The notes under the pieces were generated by a model. It made no database searches. It was not told the origin of the DNA and was given only the letters and a program-made list of their open reading frames with translations. The position numbers and the translations under genes are program-made. A stretch of 64,000 bases of DNA, from NCBI GenBank assembly GCA_964035545.1, contig OZ037769.1, positions 11,477,133 to 11,541,132 of the forward strand. The letters are read 5' to 3'. Below, in pieces: positions 13,431 to 42,432 of the stretch. The DNA comes from Bugula neritina. Its lineage: Eukaryota > Bryozoa > Gymnolaemata > Cheilostomatida > Bugulidae. Every line of letters starts with the position of its first letter. The first letter of the stretch is position 1.

Positions 13431-14114
13431 AACTCTGGTGCTGTCAAGCAGAAAGGTCAGACCAGATGCTAGCAAGATAGCCGGAGAGGAGGAGGCAGCC
13501 CTCCCTAATGCTAGCAAGATGCTCTCCTAACTGTTGGCTATTCATAACTATGACTAAATATTTTACTCTGGCGTATTTATAACTTTTAAAACTTTGCAAA
13601 GGCATAGGCCTAATAAATGTAATAACATGCATTGTGCCTATTTTACTTAGTTATATTAAAAACTATTTATTGTCAGCTATTTAGATGGACAACTAATTCT
13701 ATTTTAGTAGGACTATATAAGCTATAACAGGTGTTGGCATAACCTAGCACTAACAGCTTATGCTAATGTCACCTAAGAGTACGACACCTGCCTAAGCATA
13801 CAGTTAATAATGTTCCTACCAACCAACAACTGCAGCTAATGTACAAACTGTGAACAATACATATAAATACTGTTTACAGCAGCTTTCTGAACTCCATCAA
13901 AGTTTTTCATCACCAGTTTTCTTGTTATCAAAGCACTTCTGGTTGTGGACTTTAATACATTTATTTAAAATAAAGATATCTGGTTTGGGTATAGTTAAAA
14001 AAATTATACTGTATAAATAATATTACAGGAAGTGGTTAAAGATAGAGCTTTAGACTGGTTTGTTTGTCTCGCATAACATATATGGAAGTAATATTGTAAC
14101 CATAAATAGATATA

Positions 14115-14172
14115 AGACTGTTATTAGACTGTTATTAGACTGTTATTAGACTGTTATTAGACTGTTATTAGA
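14115..14172 (+). repeat. 11-bp tandem repeat, about 5 copies
   Basis: Five consecutive copies of agactgttatt. Confidence 0.9.
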
Positions 14173-15239
14173 ATTCAGCTTTTGTTCAGATATTTCATGG
14201 CTCTGGGATACAAACCAGGGAGAAAGCTTAAAGTAACAAACACTAAATAGTCAAGTCATAGATTTAGAAAGCAACAGGGATATCTGCCATAGAACGCCTG
14301 CAAAAGAACATAACCCAAATTAAAAGCAGGAATATAAGGTAAAATATTATGTTAAAGCTATCATTGGAATAATTGGTATTCAATCTTGGCAATGACAAAT
14401 GCAATATTTCCTTATCAAAGTAAAAACTGTACATGAATATAACTCGTGCGAAGTCATGCGTGTAATGAAAGTTTAGAGTGAGAATCGGAGATGCAAGTCA
14501 AAACCAGTCACACTCCCAGGTGAAATATGAGTAGAAGTGCTAGTGTATACAACTTCCTTATACCTGACTTATAGCATGTGTATGTGTAGTATATTATATA
14601 TGTAGGGCAGATGATGTCATGACTAATAGCTAGATATGACATTGGTGCTGACAGTTATTGGTGAAAATATAAAATATTCACTCTAATGAAAGGCATCAGG
14701 AAACAGCTGTGTCATATAGTCATATACTGCCTGTGAGTTGCTACGCAGAAGAAGCAAGGCATTTTACCTTTCCATGTTTACTAATGCATTTTACCAGCAC
14801 TTTTAGCCGTAATCATTAAAACTTTGGCAGAGCAATGAACTGAGATTGATGAATTGCAGTAGTAAAAAAGTTTTAATTTTTTATATTCTTTTAATAACTA
14901 GATTTTTATTCCATAATAGCATCAATTAGTTGCATCTAAAATGGTAAATTAAACAGAGTGTACATACTCCGTAGTTCATCAAGTAAGAAATTACACATGC
15001 CATTGCTTATTTCTATGTTATCAACTGTTTATGAAAGATACTTTATATGAAATAATAAATGTTTTATGTGATTTTACAAAAATAAAAAAGACAAGCAATG
15101 CAGCATCAGCAATCAACGAAAATATGTTTGAAGAAATACTCTTGTGCAGTTTTACTTTATTTGTTAAAACTCAATTGAAAATTATTGTATAATGTAGACT
15201 AAAAAGTATACATTGCACGTTTATGTTGCTTCCTATGAT

Positions 15240-15325
15240 ATAATATATATGTATATATACATATATATGTATATATGTATATATGTATATATGTATATAT
15301 GTATATATATATATATATATATAGC
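15240..15325. repeat. TA-rich microsatellite (TATATG)n/(TA)n
   Basis: Alternating tatatg and tatata words just 3' of the chitin synthase coding end, presumably in its 3' UTR. Confidence 0.9.
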
Positions 15326-15364
15326 ATGAGATAAAATCATGTCCTCGTTGTGCCACATGCACAC

Positions 15365-32492
<17,128 letters not shown>

Positions 32493-33483
32493 GATGAGAG
32501 AACATCACTACACAACACTAGACTAAGGCAAACTCACTAACACAGTGTAGGGTACTGTGGCATCAAATAACATGGTTTATCATACAAGGAATGTACTGGT
32601 GAGAAACACTAGAGAGTGAAGAGGGCCATAAAATTGATGGCTCACACACACTAACCCAGATATTACGTATGTGAAGAGTTCTTCACTTATCAGCAAGATG
32701 ACAGAGTATCAACAAAAGGAAGAATGACAACTGGCTGACTATCATCTGAACATTGAAACCATCAAGATGATGTAATCACAGTTGAGAGATGGTGGATTGA
32801 GGAAAACTAAGCAATATAATATCCAACATCAGTTAAAATATTCCTATACGAAGTAGAACAGCATAAATTTAATAGAGTGCTCCCTCTGTATCTCGCGGTT
32901 CGCGCTCTCATGAAATTCCATAAGTCACAAGAAGGGCTTACACCCAGTTTGTGGCTTATGTATGTGTGTATTGGGAATTTAATGAATTCGGGAGTTAAAT
33001 CTGGTATTCTACTACGTCACAGACTGAGGTATCAGGACATACAACTTAGTGAGATACGGAGGGAGCACTGTAATTATTTTAGGAAATGTTAAATACACCA
33101 TTTGATATTAAAACAACTATACCATGCATGAAATAATATTTGAGCCAATGCTAAAATATAAATGTATACAATTAGCCAAACATATACAGCCATGTAGTGT
33201 AGTTGTGCATTGTATGTAAACACACATACAGTCATATAGTGTAGCTGTGTATTATTTGTTCACTAAGTAACACAAACCAAAATTTATTTAAAAGCCAAGA
33301 ATAGAAATATTCAAAACAGAACTCTTTCATATCCATCAACATTAATTTTAGTAAAATCATCAGTACATATCATGACTATTGTCTATAACCTTTGGTCCAA
33401 CATGGCTATATATAATTTAAAGAGTCAGTGCCAGTCATAGACTGAGCCCCATTACTTATCTGCTGTGTGCGCAGGTACAGAGG
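32493..33483. other. Intergenic spacer: chitin synthase promoter side and DHRS7B 3' side
   Basis: Holds the chitin synthase 5' region (no clear TATA box seen), a pogo-like MITE at 32875-33070, and TTTATT at 33283-33288 (AATAAA on minus), which lies about 200 bases past the DHRS7B stop and is a likely poly(A) signal. No further gene is seen. Confidence 0.6.
32875..33070. mobile_element. pogo/Tigger-like MITE
   Basis: A 196-bp element with terminal inverted repeats AGTGCTCCCTCTGTATCTC and (complement) AGTGCTCCCTCCGTATCTC, flanked by TA on both sides. The termini and TA target resemble pogo/Tigger elements. It has no transposase; the open frame across it is incidental. Confidence 0.75.
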
Positions 33484-36400
33484 CTACAGGCGAGACATTA
33501 TATAGTTATATAAAGAAGGGCAGAGATTTCTGATGTACACTACAAGCTTGTGGTGAAATCGACCAATCAGCAAATCCGTATCATAATTGATGATAGCCTT
33601 CAGGACTGCCTTAGCACAGGTTTCTGGCGACATTCCGTTATCAATCTCCTTTGTTTGAGCTACAGAAATATGGATTTTTTTTTCAAATACCAACAGCTTG
33701 AGCCATTTATTTGTTACATGCAATGAATCTGACAGAAGAAGCTGAACTGAAAAGCAAAAACATTACTAGTTACAGTATGCAATATATTCAACGCAATATG
33801 TATGATTCGGGACACTAACAAGTAACAACTACACAGCACTCTATAATGTGTAATGAGAGGGTAGATAACTCCGTCACATTCTCACATGCACACAAAAATT
33901 GCTTACAGCTATAGAATTAATACTGTAGGGAGAAGTCATGGTGTAGTGGTTAGAGTGCTAGCAGCTAGTAAACACGAGGTCATGGGTTCAAGTACAAGCA
34001 CTAGTGTTGATGTTAGGAAGAGCACCCTGTGCCACATATGAATAAACTCTTAGCCCTTTCCATCGGGATATTTCACGGGGATAGTGACTATAAACTCACG
34101 TATGAGTTTTACAGCATTAATACTCGGCTATTCCACAACTAATAGAATATTTATACAATTATTGCCCTGAGTTGACAACTCCCACAGCCCTAGTCACAGT
34201 GAATATAATGCTAGTAAGGGTAAACCTATTCTATTCAGAACTAGATATAAGCATAAAGCTGCACACACTCCGTCATGCTGTGATGAAAATACTGACCGAA
34301 CATGGCATCCAATTGTATAACAAGTTTTGCTATCACAATACTAATAAGCAGTAGAAAATGTAATCATACAACTTTGAACATGTCAACTGCAGTGTTAAGA
34401 TTCCCCCAGTAGACTCCGCCGTTTAGTGTTTAGCACACTGGCATTGTAAGTTGGAGGCCTGAGGTCCAATTACAGGTGGGGGGGGGGTGAGAAATATTTT
34501 ACACCAACATGGCTGAATTTACCTCCTGAGCGTTCACCAGTTCCAGTGAGAGACGATTGCGCAAGGTTGGTCTTGACATAGCCTGGGCTCACCACAAGTA
34601 CATCAATGCCATTCTTCACATTCTCATGTCTCAGGCTATCAAAGAATGCTTGCAGGGCGTGCTTAGAGGCGCCATCTATTGAATAGCAAATGCAAATAAA
34701 ACCCATAACTTGTGATAATTCATCTTGTTGAGACCATAATCCTCATAAGAACGTAATGGTGAGGGCTTTACAGCTTACTGGGTAAATTACAAACTATAGT
34801 ATAGTATAGCAGTGTATAGTAAAGTATAATAAATTGTGTTATGTTATACTACACTGCACTATACTGTACTATACTATACTGTAGATTGCTGTACTACAGT
34901 ATAGTATGCTTCTATACTGCACTAGATTATAAAATAGTCTTGTAGCACATTATACAGTGTTCTCTCCTTATCTCACGGTTCCATTTCTCACAAAATTTTC
35001 TAGTCTTAAATGATACATAGTGTATAGCTCACAATGTTTGCAATGATTCTTATAAGTATGAAATGGGCTGCCCTAATATACTTGTTGACCTCTAATACTA
35101 TTTAACCTACACTAACAATAAAACACATTGAGCTCTAATAATATTTAACCTACATTAACAACAGAACACATTGACTTCTAATACTATTTAACCTACACTA
35201 ACAACAGAACACCTTGAGCTGTAATACTACACATACTTACAAGCTGATCTCTTGGGTATAGCAAATTTACCCTGCAGAGAGCTTATAGCTACAATAGTAC
35301 CTCCTTTCTGCTCTATCATATGAGGCAGTAGTCCTACAACGAGTGTGTTTATTATGACTATCATATAATGATAGTTACTAGTTAAGGCCTGGCCACACAC
35401 TCGTGAGAATCACACAAAATTTGTGTGAATATTTTTGTGAGTTATTCTCTCGTTATGACCCGCCACACACTGGTCGAACGAAGTACATAATAAATAGTCC
35501 GTGTATGAGTCTTGCACGAGATACAAACAGCAGAAAATTGCCAGACACAGAAACGTGGTAGAAAAGAAATAATCACTGTTGCTAAAATTCTATTGACTAA
35601 TCAAGTGGTGCTTATCGTTAATTGTGATTTTTCATCCATCGTCTTCGGTGGGTGCACCCAGCGAACACGATTTCGTTTGAATTCCTTCAAATTTAATCGT
35701 ACGTTTGTGTTTTTGTATCAAATTTCGTGCGATTCTCACGCGTGTGTGGCCAGGCCTTTAGTAGTCATTACCAAATCATAAAACTAAGCAGAAATATCAA
35801 ATTTGAAAAGTAAAATGTAGTAAAGAATCACAGTAATACATGCCTTTAGTCAAGGCAACCTGTCCAAAGTAATTGATATCCATAATCTTCTTATAAGTTT
35901 GCAGGTGACATTTCTCAACTCTGTCTCCACCACTGATTCCGGCATTGTTGACGAGAATGTCAACCTTGCCATATAAAGCCAACAGGGAGCTGCAAGCCTC
36001 CTCAATGGCGTCATGATCTTCAAGGTCCAAGAAGAAGCAGGCTACACTGTCTTCTGCTACCTACAGCACAATAAACATGACACACCAGCTAATGTCACTG
36101 ATGTCAACACTGGACAGGTGCTCTGCTCCACTGGTGTGAGTCTAGCTCATGATTCCTAACCGAAAAATCAAAATTTGCTGAAGAAATTATTTCCCAATGG
36201 AGGGTTTGGCTAGGCTTATCATTAAACTCAGCAAGTAACTAGCCATAAATACAAAACAATCATTCAGCTGTTAACAATATTCTATTTCATTCAATAATTG
36301 AGTAATTAGTCAGAGTAAAGTGGTAACTATAATGGCTATTTGGTAAAAAGTGCTACCTACGAGTTTAAAACCTTGCAACGACAGCCCAATAACAGTTTTA

Positions 36401-38545
36401 CTGTCACCATAATCAATTTCAGCAAATATAGGTTAAATTAAACACCCTGTACAAAAATTTATAGAATTATACAACAGTACTTAAGCTTACAGTGAAAAAT
36501 TATGTTTTTCAATGTTTGCAGATGTCAGACAGCAACACAGTTATTAAATATAATTCTATTAAAATATAATTAAATGTACCTTGTAGCTAGAGACAAGCTT
36601 CTCTTTCAGCTGCTTCAGTTTTTCAATACTTCTAGCAGCTAAAATCACTTTACAGCCTTTTTGAACGAATTCTGTGGCCAGAGCTATGAAATAATAACAG
36701 AGATTGCAACTTGACTTGTAGCATTTGTGGGAAGTAATCTAAACACCGCCATGCAGAGCTGCCATCCATGTAGATTGTCTGTATAAGCCTATTGCTATAT
36801 TACACATACAAATAAAAACGCCTCTTTTTATGCCTGTTAACATGTTCACAAAATTTTATTCGAGTGAGGCATGTCAAAATCAAGAGATCCATTGTAATTG
36901 GCACTAACTGTTATTGAGTCAATTATAATGATATAAAGGTGAGCCAATGATCTAACTAACCATAAATAATATAACCTCCAAGAGAATGTTATAAACATAA
37001 ATGTTTACTTTATAAATTATTGTCACTGTAAAAATGCATGTTTTTCATGTTATGTAAATAGAACAGTGTAAATTTTGGTGCATTGTGCATGAATTTACCT
37101 TCACCAATACCAGAACTTGCTCCTGTGATAACCACTACCTTTCCTTTCAACTGTTTTCTCTGCTTAAACAAACCTCTCAGAAGCAGAAATGAGACGATAG
37201 CAGCCCCAGCTGCAGTCAGTCCGATTTGAAGTGAGGTTTCGGGCCATTTTGGTAAGTATCGCTCTAAGAAATCCTATCCAAACAATCAGTAAAATAATAA
37301 AATAAAATATTAAAAACATGTTATTGAATGCATGCAGTTCAAAGAATACAATCCCAAACAATAGAAACTAATGTTTTATTTAGAATAGCCAATGTACAGA
37401 GCACAAAACTAGTTACAACATGAATGGGGGATTGATGGTAGATCATTGAGTGAAAGAAAAACTGTAAAAACTTTCAACAAATTTTGCCACAACTTAAATT
37501 ATAGAAAAAGTACAGGATTATATATTTCAATGTTGATTTAAACCTGATGTTGTATTGATAAACACACAGGTGCTAAAATTGATCTTTACAGCTCTAAAGA
37601 TGAATTATATATACTACTTAAGATGTTCAACGCAAATTTCACATTTAAAACACCTTTCAAATAAACATTTACTATGCTTAAAATTGTATAATTTATGATA
37701 TTACCAAATATTGACTTTTTCAAAAGTACAACAACTTCGAACTGCACTAAAGCTTTATTTAAAAAAATACCTTGAGTCTAAAACTGGAGATGTTCATATT
37801 TGTAAATTTACCGTTATAATAATGTGAAATTTTTTTGACAGCAAATTCAATCATGGTAATTTTTTTTTTAAAACAAAGGACTTTTTATGAGTTACTTTTT
37901 AACACTTAAATTAAAAAAGCATCATCAGTTTCGAAATTTTATAATTTTAAATTTTTCGAATAATTTTCATATTTCCCCACTACATAAGAATTCTTGGGAA
38001 AGAAATAGAGTGGCAAGATTCACGTAACACTTAATCATAATATTATTAAAGCTGCTGTGTTGATACATCAATGCTGTATCAAGTCAATTCTAATCAATGG
38101 TTGATCAAGTCAACAAAAATAATAAATCATACAGCTAAAAAGCTATGCTAAGTCTAAGCAGCCCGATTCTTGAATTATAATAATTTGCAAATCCGTAGAC
38201 GTAGATCTAATAGTAATACTAAACCTAATAAAAATTAGAAAATACTAAATAGTGATTAAGTGATTGTCCCTGTCATTGTCATTGTGAATCGCTGAAAGTG
38301 AATTAGAATGACTAAAAGTGAAAGTGAATGAGAGTGCGATACTGATAGTGATACTGATAGAAATCCTGATAGTCATACTGCAAGTCAAAATGAATATGAA
38401 TACCCAGACAAATTACAAAATTAAATTACAAAGTAATCAACTGCATCACTACAGTAACTGAATATTTAGGAGAAAAGTTAGGGCTTAAAATTAAATAAAA
38501 ACAAGAAAACCGATTGGCAATTGCAATTAATAAAATACCCACCAT
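33484..38545 (-). CDS. DHRS7B: Dehydrogenase/reductase SDR family member 7B-like
   Basis: Exons on minus: 38543-38545 (proposed, ATG only), 37099-37273, 36580-36683, 35844-36060, 35241-35333, 34523-34675 and 33484-33659. They join in phase to 306 aa (human about 325). Order: membrane anchor (residues 17-33), NADP-binding TGASSGIG (51-58), NNAG (132-135), Ser184/185 and Y198-G-A-S-K202 as the SDR catalytic set, then a C-terminal membrane-associated region (KLVVYIRNLCPSLYNYIMS). VDILVNNAGISGGD, NYFGQVALTK and SASKHA-type motifs match DHRS7B better than KDSR. The family is associated with peroxisomal/ER ether lipid synthesis, where its exact reaction is debated. Intron 4 (35334-35843) needs a GC donor (CTAAAG|gcatgt) to keep phase and contains a MITE. 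The first exon is an inference; the other six are secure. Confidence 0.88.
33930..34115 (+). mobile_element. tRNA-derived SINE-like copy
   Basis: A-box-like tggtgtagtggttagag and B-box-like gggttcaagtac spaced as in a tRNA promoter, then a body with agagcaccctgtgccacata and gatagtgactataaactcac shared with the copy at 31060-31260. It is inside DHRS7B intron 6. Confidence 0.8.
34415..34485 (+). mobile_element. tRNA-like SINE head
   Basis: Contains gtttagtgtttagcacactg (A-box-like) and gaggtccaattac (B-box-like). It is short, the body was not traced, and the element is in a DHRS7B intron. Confidence 0.45.
34955..35010 (+). mobile_element. Fragment of the pogo-like MITE
   Basis: CAGTGTTCTCTCCTTATCTC followed by acggttccatttctcac parallels the left end of the element at 32875 and is preceded by TA. 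Only one end is present. Confidence 0.6.
35085..35240. repeat. DHRS7B intron 5 repeat, about 44 bp, at the exon 5 donor
   Basis: Three to four copies containing ctaatactatttaacctaca and acagaacacattgag, running up to the exon 5 donor at 35240. Confidence 0.85.
35385..35757. mobile_element. PIF/Harbinger-like MITE with TTA duplication
   Basis: A 373-bp element with termini AGGCCTGGCCACACACTCGT and (complement) AGGCCTGGCCACACACGCGT, extending as imperfect inverted repeats through gagaatcacacaaaatttg. TTA flanks it at 35382-35384 and 35758-35760, as expected for PIF/Harbinger insertion. It makes up most of DHRS7B intron 4. Confidence 0.85.
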
Positions 38546-40040
38546 TTTAACCACGCCTATATAATTGCGTTAATTTGACCTTGGCATCGCCAGGTTTATT
38601 TGTACTATAAAATAATTAGTTTGGGGATAACGAGGTGTTTTACTTGCATCCGAAAACAGTTGTCCTTTACTACGATTTCGAAAGACTGAAATCAACTATT
38701 TTATAAAGTAGTTCATGATACAGAGTTATCTACTTTATTAAAAGTTATTTTGACAAAGTTAAAATCTCCACAACTCATCACAATTGGTCAAGGGATATTA
38801 CTTAGACTGAGATTTTTATTCTTAATAGAAGCTATTGCTAAACTAGAATGTAATGATTCCATTTTTACTTTCACACATTTACATTTGCAGATTCAAATTG
38901 AGAAGAAATTTAGTTTTCTGCAACACACTAATCATAAATGCCTGAGTAAATGATGCTCATGATCATCTGTTGCATGATATAGAATGTTAAGTAGTAATAA
39001 AATGAATAACTCAATTGTAACTTATATTTATAACTTTGAAATTAAATATTACTATAACTAATACTAATAGTTATAGTAATAGTAAATCACTAAATCAAAA
39101 ATTAAAATGTAATACTAACACTAATAGTAATAGTAATACTATCACTATGACTATCAGTATCACTATGACGATCAGTATCACTATCAGTATCACTCTAAGT
39201 GAAAGCCTATGTTTATACTAATACTATGTCTATAGTCTTAGTCTGAGTCTATAACGATAAGTATCAGATTCAGTATGATTATCAGTATCACATTCACTAT
39301 GACTATGGTCTAGGAGTATAATTATAAACTTCAAGTTCAAGATTAAACTTAAAGTGAAGCTAAATCATGTTGATGTTAAATTCAATTTAATAATAAATTG
39401 TTATTATTATTAAATATCACTATGAGATTGAGTTTAAGTAATATTAACTTAAACTATGAGTAATTTGGTATAAGAGTTAAAAAAGATCTAGTGAAGTCGT
39501 TTAGCTGTTGTGTACGAGTATGAGTAACAATTAGTATTAACTATAAGTGACGTATAAGAATTTAGAATAAGGTTAGCTTTAAGCTTACGTGTACTTGTTA
39601 GAGGCTTATACTTGAACTTGTAATTTTTATTCATTTACTTTAAGTCTACAAATATTACTATCGGTATTAGTAATAGTATTACTCAACGTGAAATGTCTAT
39701 TTGCCATCACATATTACTATTAGCTTTAGCCTTTAGGTTGCACTTACATGTATTATACAGTTTCATTTTAAGTTACACTCACAGTTTGAGTTACTATTAA
39801 TAATAATACTAATAGTATTGTCTTAGTATAACTATAAGTATTAGTATTACTATTAGACTTAGCATTACTATTACTATTAGACTATTATACTTAGTATTAG
39901 TGTAAGTATTACTAGGTTTGCAATTACTCACCACATCATCGGCATATCTATTGCACTGATACTTATAGTAGTAATCATAGTTGCTGCTTTTAGTATTTTA
40001 GTATTTAATTTAGTTATAGTATTAGAGAGCAGTCATGGTC
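38200..40040. repeat. Degenerate ACT/AGT/ATT low-complexity block
   Basis: Runs of actatgactatcagtatcac-like words on one side and tagtattactattagtatt on the other, with the presumed DHRS7B promoter and first exon (38.5-38.7 kb) and AT-rich non-repetitive DNA interrupting it. The texture is the same as at 3.2-4.7 and 58.4-60.2 kb. Confidence 0.6.
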
Positions 40041-41948
40041 TACTTCTAGTGATTAGAGCACTGGCCTAATAAACGGTTACTTAATGTCATATAATGTTTC
40101 TGTCCATCAAAACAGCTCATATATTATACTATAAATTTATATTATTTTCATTTCTTTTCATTCTAAAACATAACAATTATACAATTGAGTCTCACAACGA
40201 AGTTTTCTAAAGCTATGCTGTTGGTAATGAAGGGCATGATTGTAATAATGCAAAATGTGTTACAAAATCTTTGCAGCATATTGATTGTTTGATGACTTCT
40301 TTGGGGCCATTTTTGTGGATTATATGTATATTGAAAACTTTCTTTTAGCATTTCAATCGGTAAATCAATTAATACCATGGTAATGTATGTCACACATACC
40401 ACCGAGCTGGCTCCATGTTTATACTGTAATTAAGATGTCCATTTTCAATCATTAATTCTGGGCATGGGGTTGTTATTTTCATTCTAAAAATTTATAAAAG
40501 TTCAACTTTAGCACTCAAGGTCACATTTATAGTTATTGGAATTGTGGCCACATGCATGTAAGCACACTCACTCCCAGCACTAGTTATACTTGTAATTGAA
40601 AACTAAGTTTTAAGCTTACTCTTAATTTTAGGGTTAGTTTATTAGCTATGAATGTATCTATAAAACTAAGAATGATTGTGGCTGTTGCAATTCTGAGTTT
40701 CTATGGAAAAAATATAATTAATATAGAATTAAAAAAGTTTAATTAGGCTCAAAATATTGATTATTGTATCAAATTTAGTTTTTAAATGAAATTATTTAAA
40801 ACTCTTTCAGAATAATATATATTAGATTCAACACCTGTAGGCTGTACTTTAATTGAATTATATGTTTAAAGGGTAAAGAATCAGTTAAAATAAATGCAGT
40901 TCCAATCTTGTGATTGGGATAATAATTAGCTTAAATAATTATGATATTTGGCATTATTTTCTCACTGATAACATGATAAGTACTAACAGGTTTGATCATG
41001 GGATTCATGATTATTTATTCATTTCAGCTTTCAAACTTATTGGAAGATAATTCAAATAATTAATTATATTATATGCAGTTACTTAGACTATCTTGTGATT
41101 GTATATATTGTATACAGCTGGGTTTCAAAAGTACTCAAAGTAAATGTATAAAACAACACAGTTTAAATTAACTTGTTTTTGAAACAATTAGTTTTAGGAG
41201 TCTTACAGTTTCATTTTCCGTGTACTCATAGTGCAATCTTTAAATCAAATTTGGACAAACTAGCATGATGAGTTTTATAATTTTTTTTTTAAAATTGCTG
41301 CTTGACGTAAGACTTCTGAATTTCAGTTTTCTTTATATAAATTTTTCTAAGATACTAATTTACTTATCGTTTTATAGGAATTTATCACTATTTGAACATA
41401 ACTTGATGTCCTAACTTTGAATTGCAGTAATAGTTATAGTAATATACAATATGCCATGTTTGGCAAACATAAAACAGTTATACCCTTAAAACATTTATCT
41501 AATATTGACAACCATTTGATAAAATGTTGTAGACATCAGTCGTGTGTTACAGAGCGAGGTCTACCTTCTTCTGCTACTGCTTTCAACAAACACTAAGACC
41601 TGAACTTAATACTCTCTGCATATGTCCACGTAGGTTGTCTCTTTGACATTATAGTATCAAGTCATCTATTTCCTGTTGCTTTTATCAGCCATATTCTATG
41701 GAAATGCTGAGAGATGACAAATATTCCATAGAGTTTTGTTTTTGAATTTTTAAATTTTTGATTATAAGTTTAGTTTTCTCATTCAACTTGTGGATTGCTG
41801 TTCCTTAAATTGTTGAAGTTTTAAAAAGAAGCAATATTGATGTATTGATAATTTTCGTGGTCTTAAAATCTGGCAACTGAATCTTTGTGACAGAACTATG
41901 TTATGAAGTTCCAACCCACGTCGTTGTATCAATATGGCACTATTACAG
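38546..41948. other. Intergenic/5' region between divergent DHRS7B and TMEM11
   Basis: Apart from the low-complexity block, this contains a SINE-like A-box fragment at about 40030-40080 (gtctacttctagtgattaga) and long AT-rich unique DNA. The missing first exon of TMEM11 should be here, but I could not identify it. No other coding signal is seen. Confidence 0.5.
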
Positions 41949-42432
41949 CCCAGAGTGTTACGTTATCCGTCACGTGAATGATGAGGAAGACCTGAAGAGC
42001 CTGGAGGTGGAGCTGGATGGCGCACTGAACGCTCAAACAGATATAATTATTATAGAGCCGGCAAGGCTTGGCCAGGAGACCGCCAGGTGGATATCAGTGG
42101 GGAACTTCCTTCATAAAGGTTCTGTGGTTTGCGGGGTGACGGCATGCATAGCCTCGTTTATAACTGACAGACTGAAAGTCTTAGTTCCACTAGGCTTATC
42201 TAGCTTCATCTGTGCGGGGGTGTATATGATCTCGTGGCAGTTTGACCCTTGTTGTAAATATCAGGTAGCAAAGCATATAGATTCTAGTGTAGTGCCTCTG
42301 CACCGTCTCAAAGTAACTGATCCTGTGATTTTGGTCAGGAAAGATGATAAAAGAAGAAAGATTTTACATACTGTTTTAGCCATGTTGTCTTTATCAATTT
42401 GTCTTCGTAAACTGTACAAGTCACGTTCATGA
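41949..42432 (+). CDS. TMEM11: TMEM11, mitochondrial (main 3' exon; 5' end unresolved)
   Basis: One open exon of about 160 codons after a proposed acceptor (cactattacag|C) matches TMEM11 from its conserved start to its end: PECYVIRHVNDEE, IIIIEPARLGQETARW (human IVIEPTRIGDETARW), VGNFLHKG, ISWQFDPCCKYQV, LHRL and VILVRKDDKRRKILH. Human TMEM11 is 192 aa. TMEM11/PMI is a two-pass inner mitochondrial membrane protein that works with the MICOS complex in cristae shape. Upstream in the same frame there is no ATG before a stop at 41878-41880, so a short first exon must be spliced on. Poly(A) signals AATAAA lie at 42565 and 42570. Identity is secure; the 5' border is inferred. Confidence 0.93.

Larger units (their letters stand above)
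10009..15364. other. Intergenic region between convergent SCAMP and chitin synthase genes
   Basis: This tail-to-tail spacer includes the SCAMP 3' UTR to about 10.56 kb. A (TA)n/(TG)n microsatellite lies at about 11790-11860, a half MITE at 12299-12518, a homogeneous 20-bp minisatellite at 13005-13430 and an 11-bp repeat at 14115-14172. A (TATATG)n tract lies at 15240-15325. Chitin synthase poly(A) candidate TTTATT (AATAAA on minus) is at 15156-15161. Short open frames here have no recognisable content. Confidence 0.6.

Noticed and set aside
32877-33092. Open frame starting LPLYLAVRALMKF
   Set aside because: It spans the pogo-like MITE from one inverted terminus to the other and has no codon-level support.
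33484-37273. 3-ketodihydrosphingosine reductase (KDSR)
   Set aside because: Motifs such as NYFGQVALTK, SAYGASKHA and the membrane anchor position fit DHRS7B better; KDSR was considered first because both are membrane-anchored SDRs.
41887-41948. Non-ATG (GTG) start for TMEM11 within the exon
   Set aside because: GTG initiation is not expected for an animal nuclear gene; similarity begins at the proposed acceptor, so a missing first exon is more likely.
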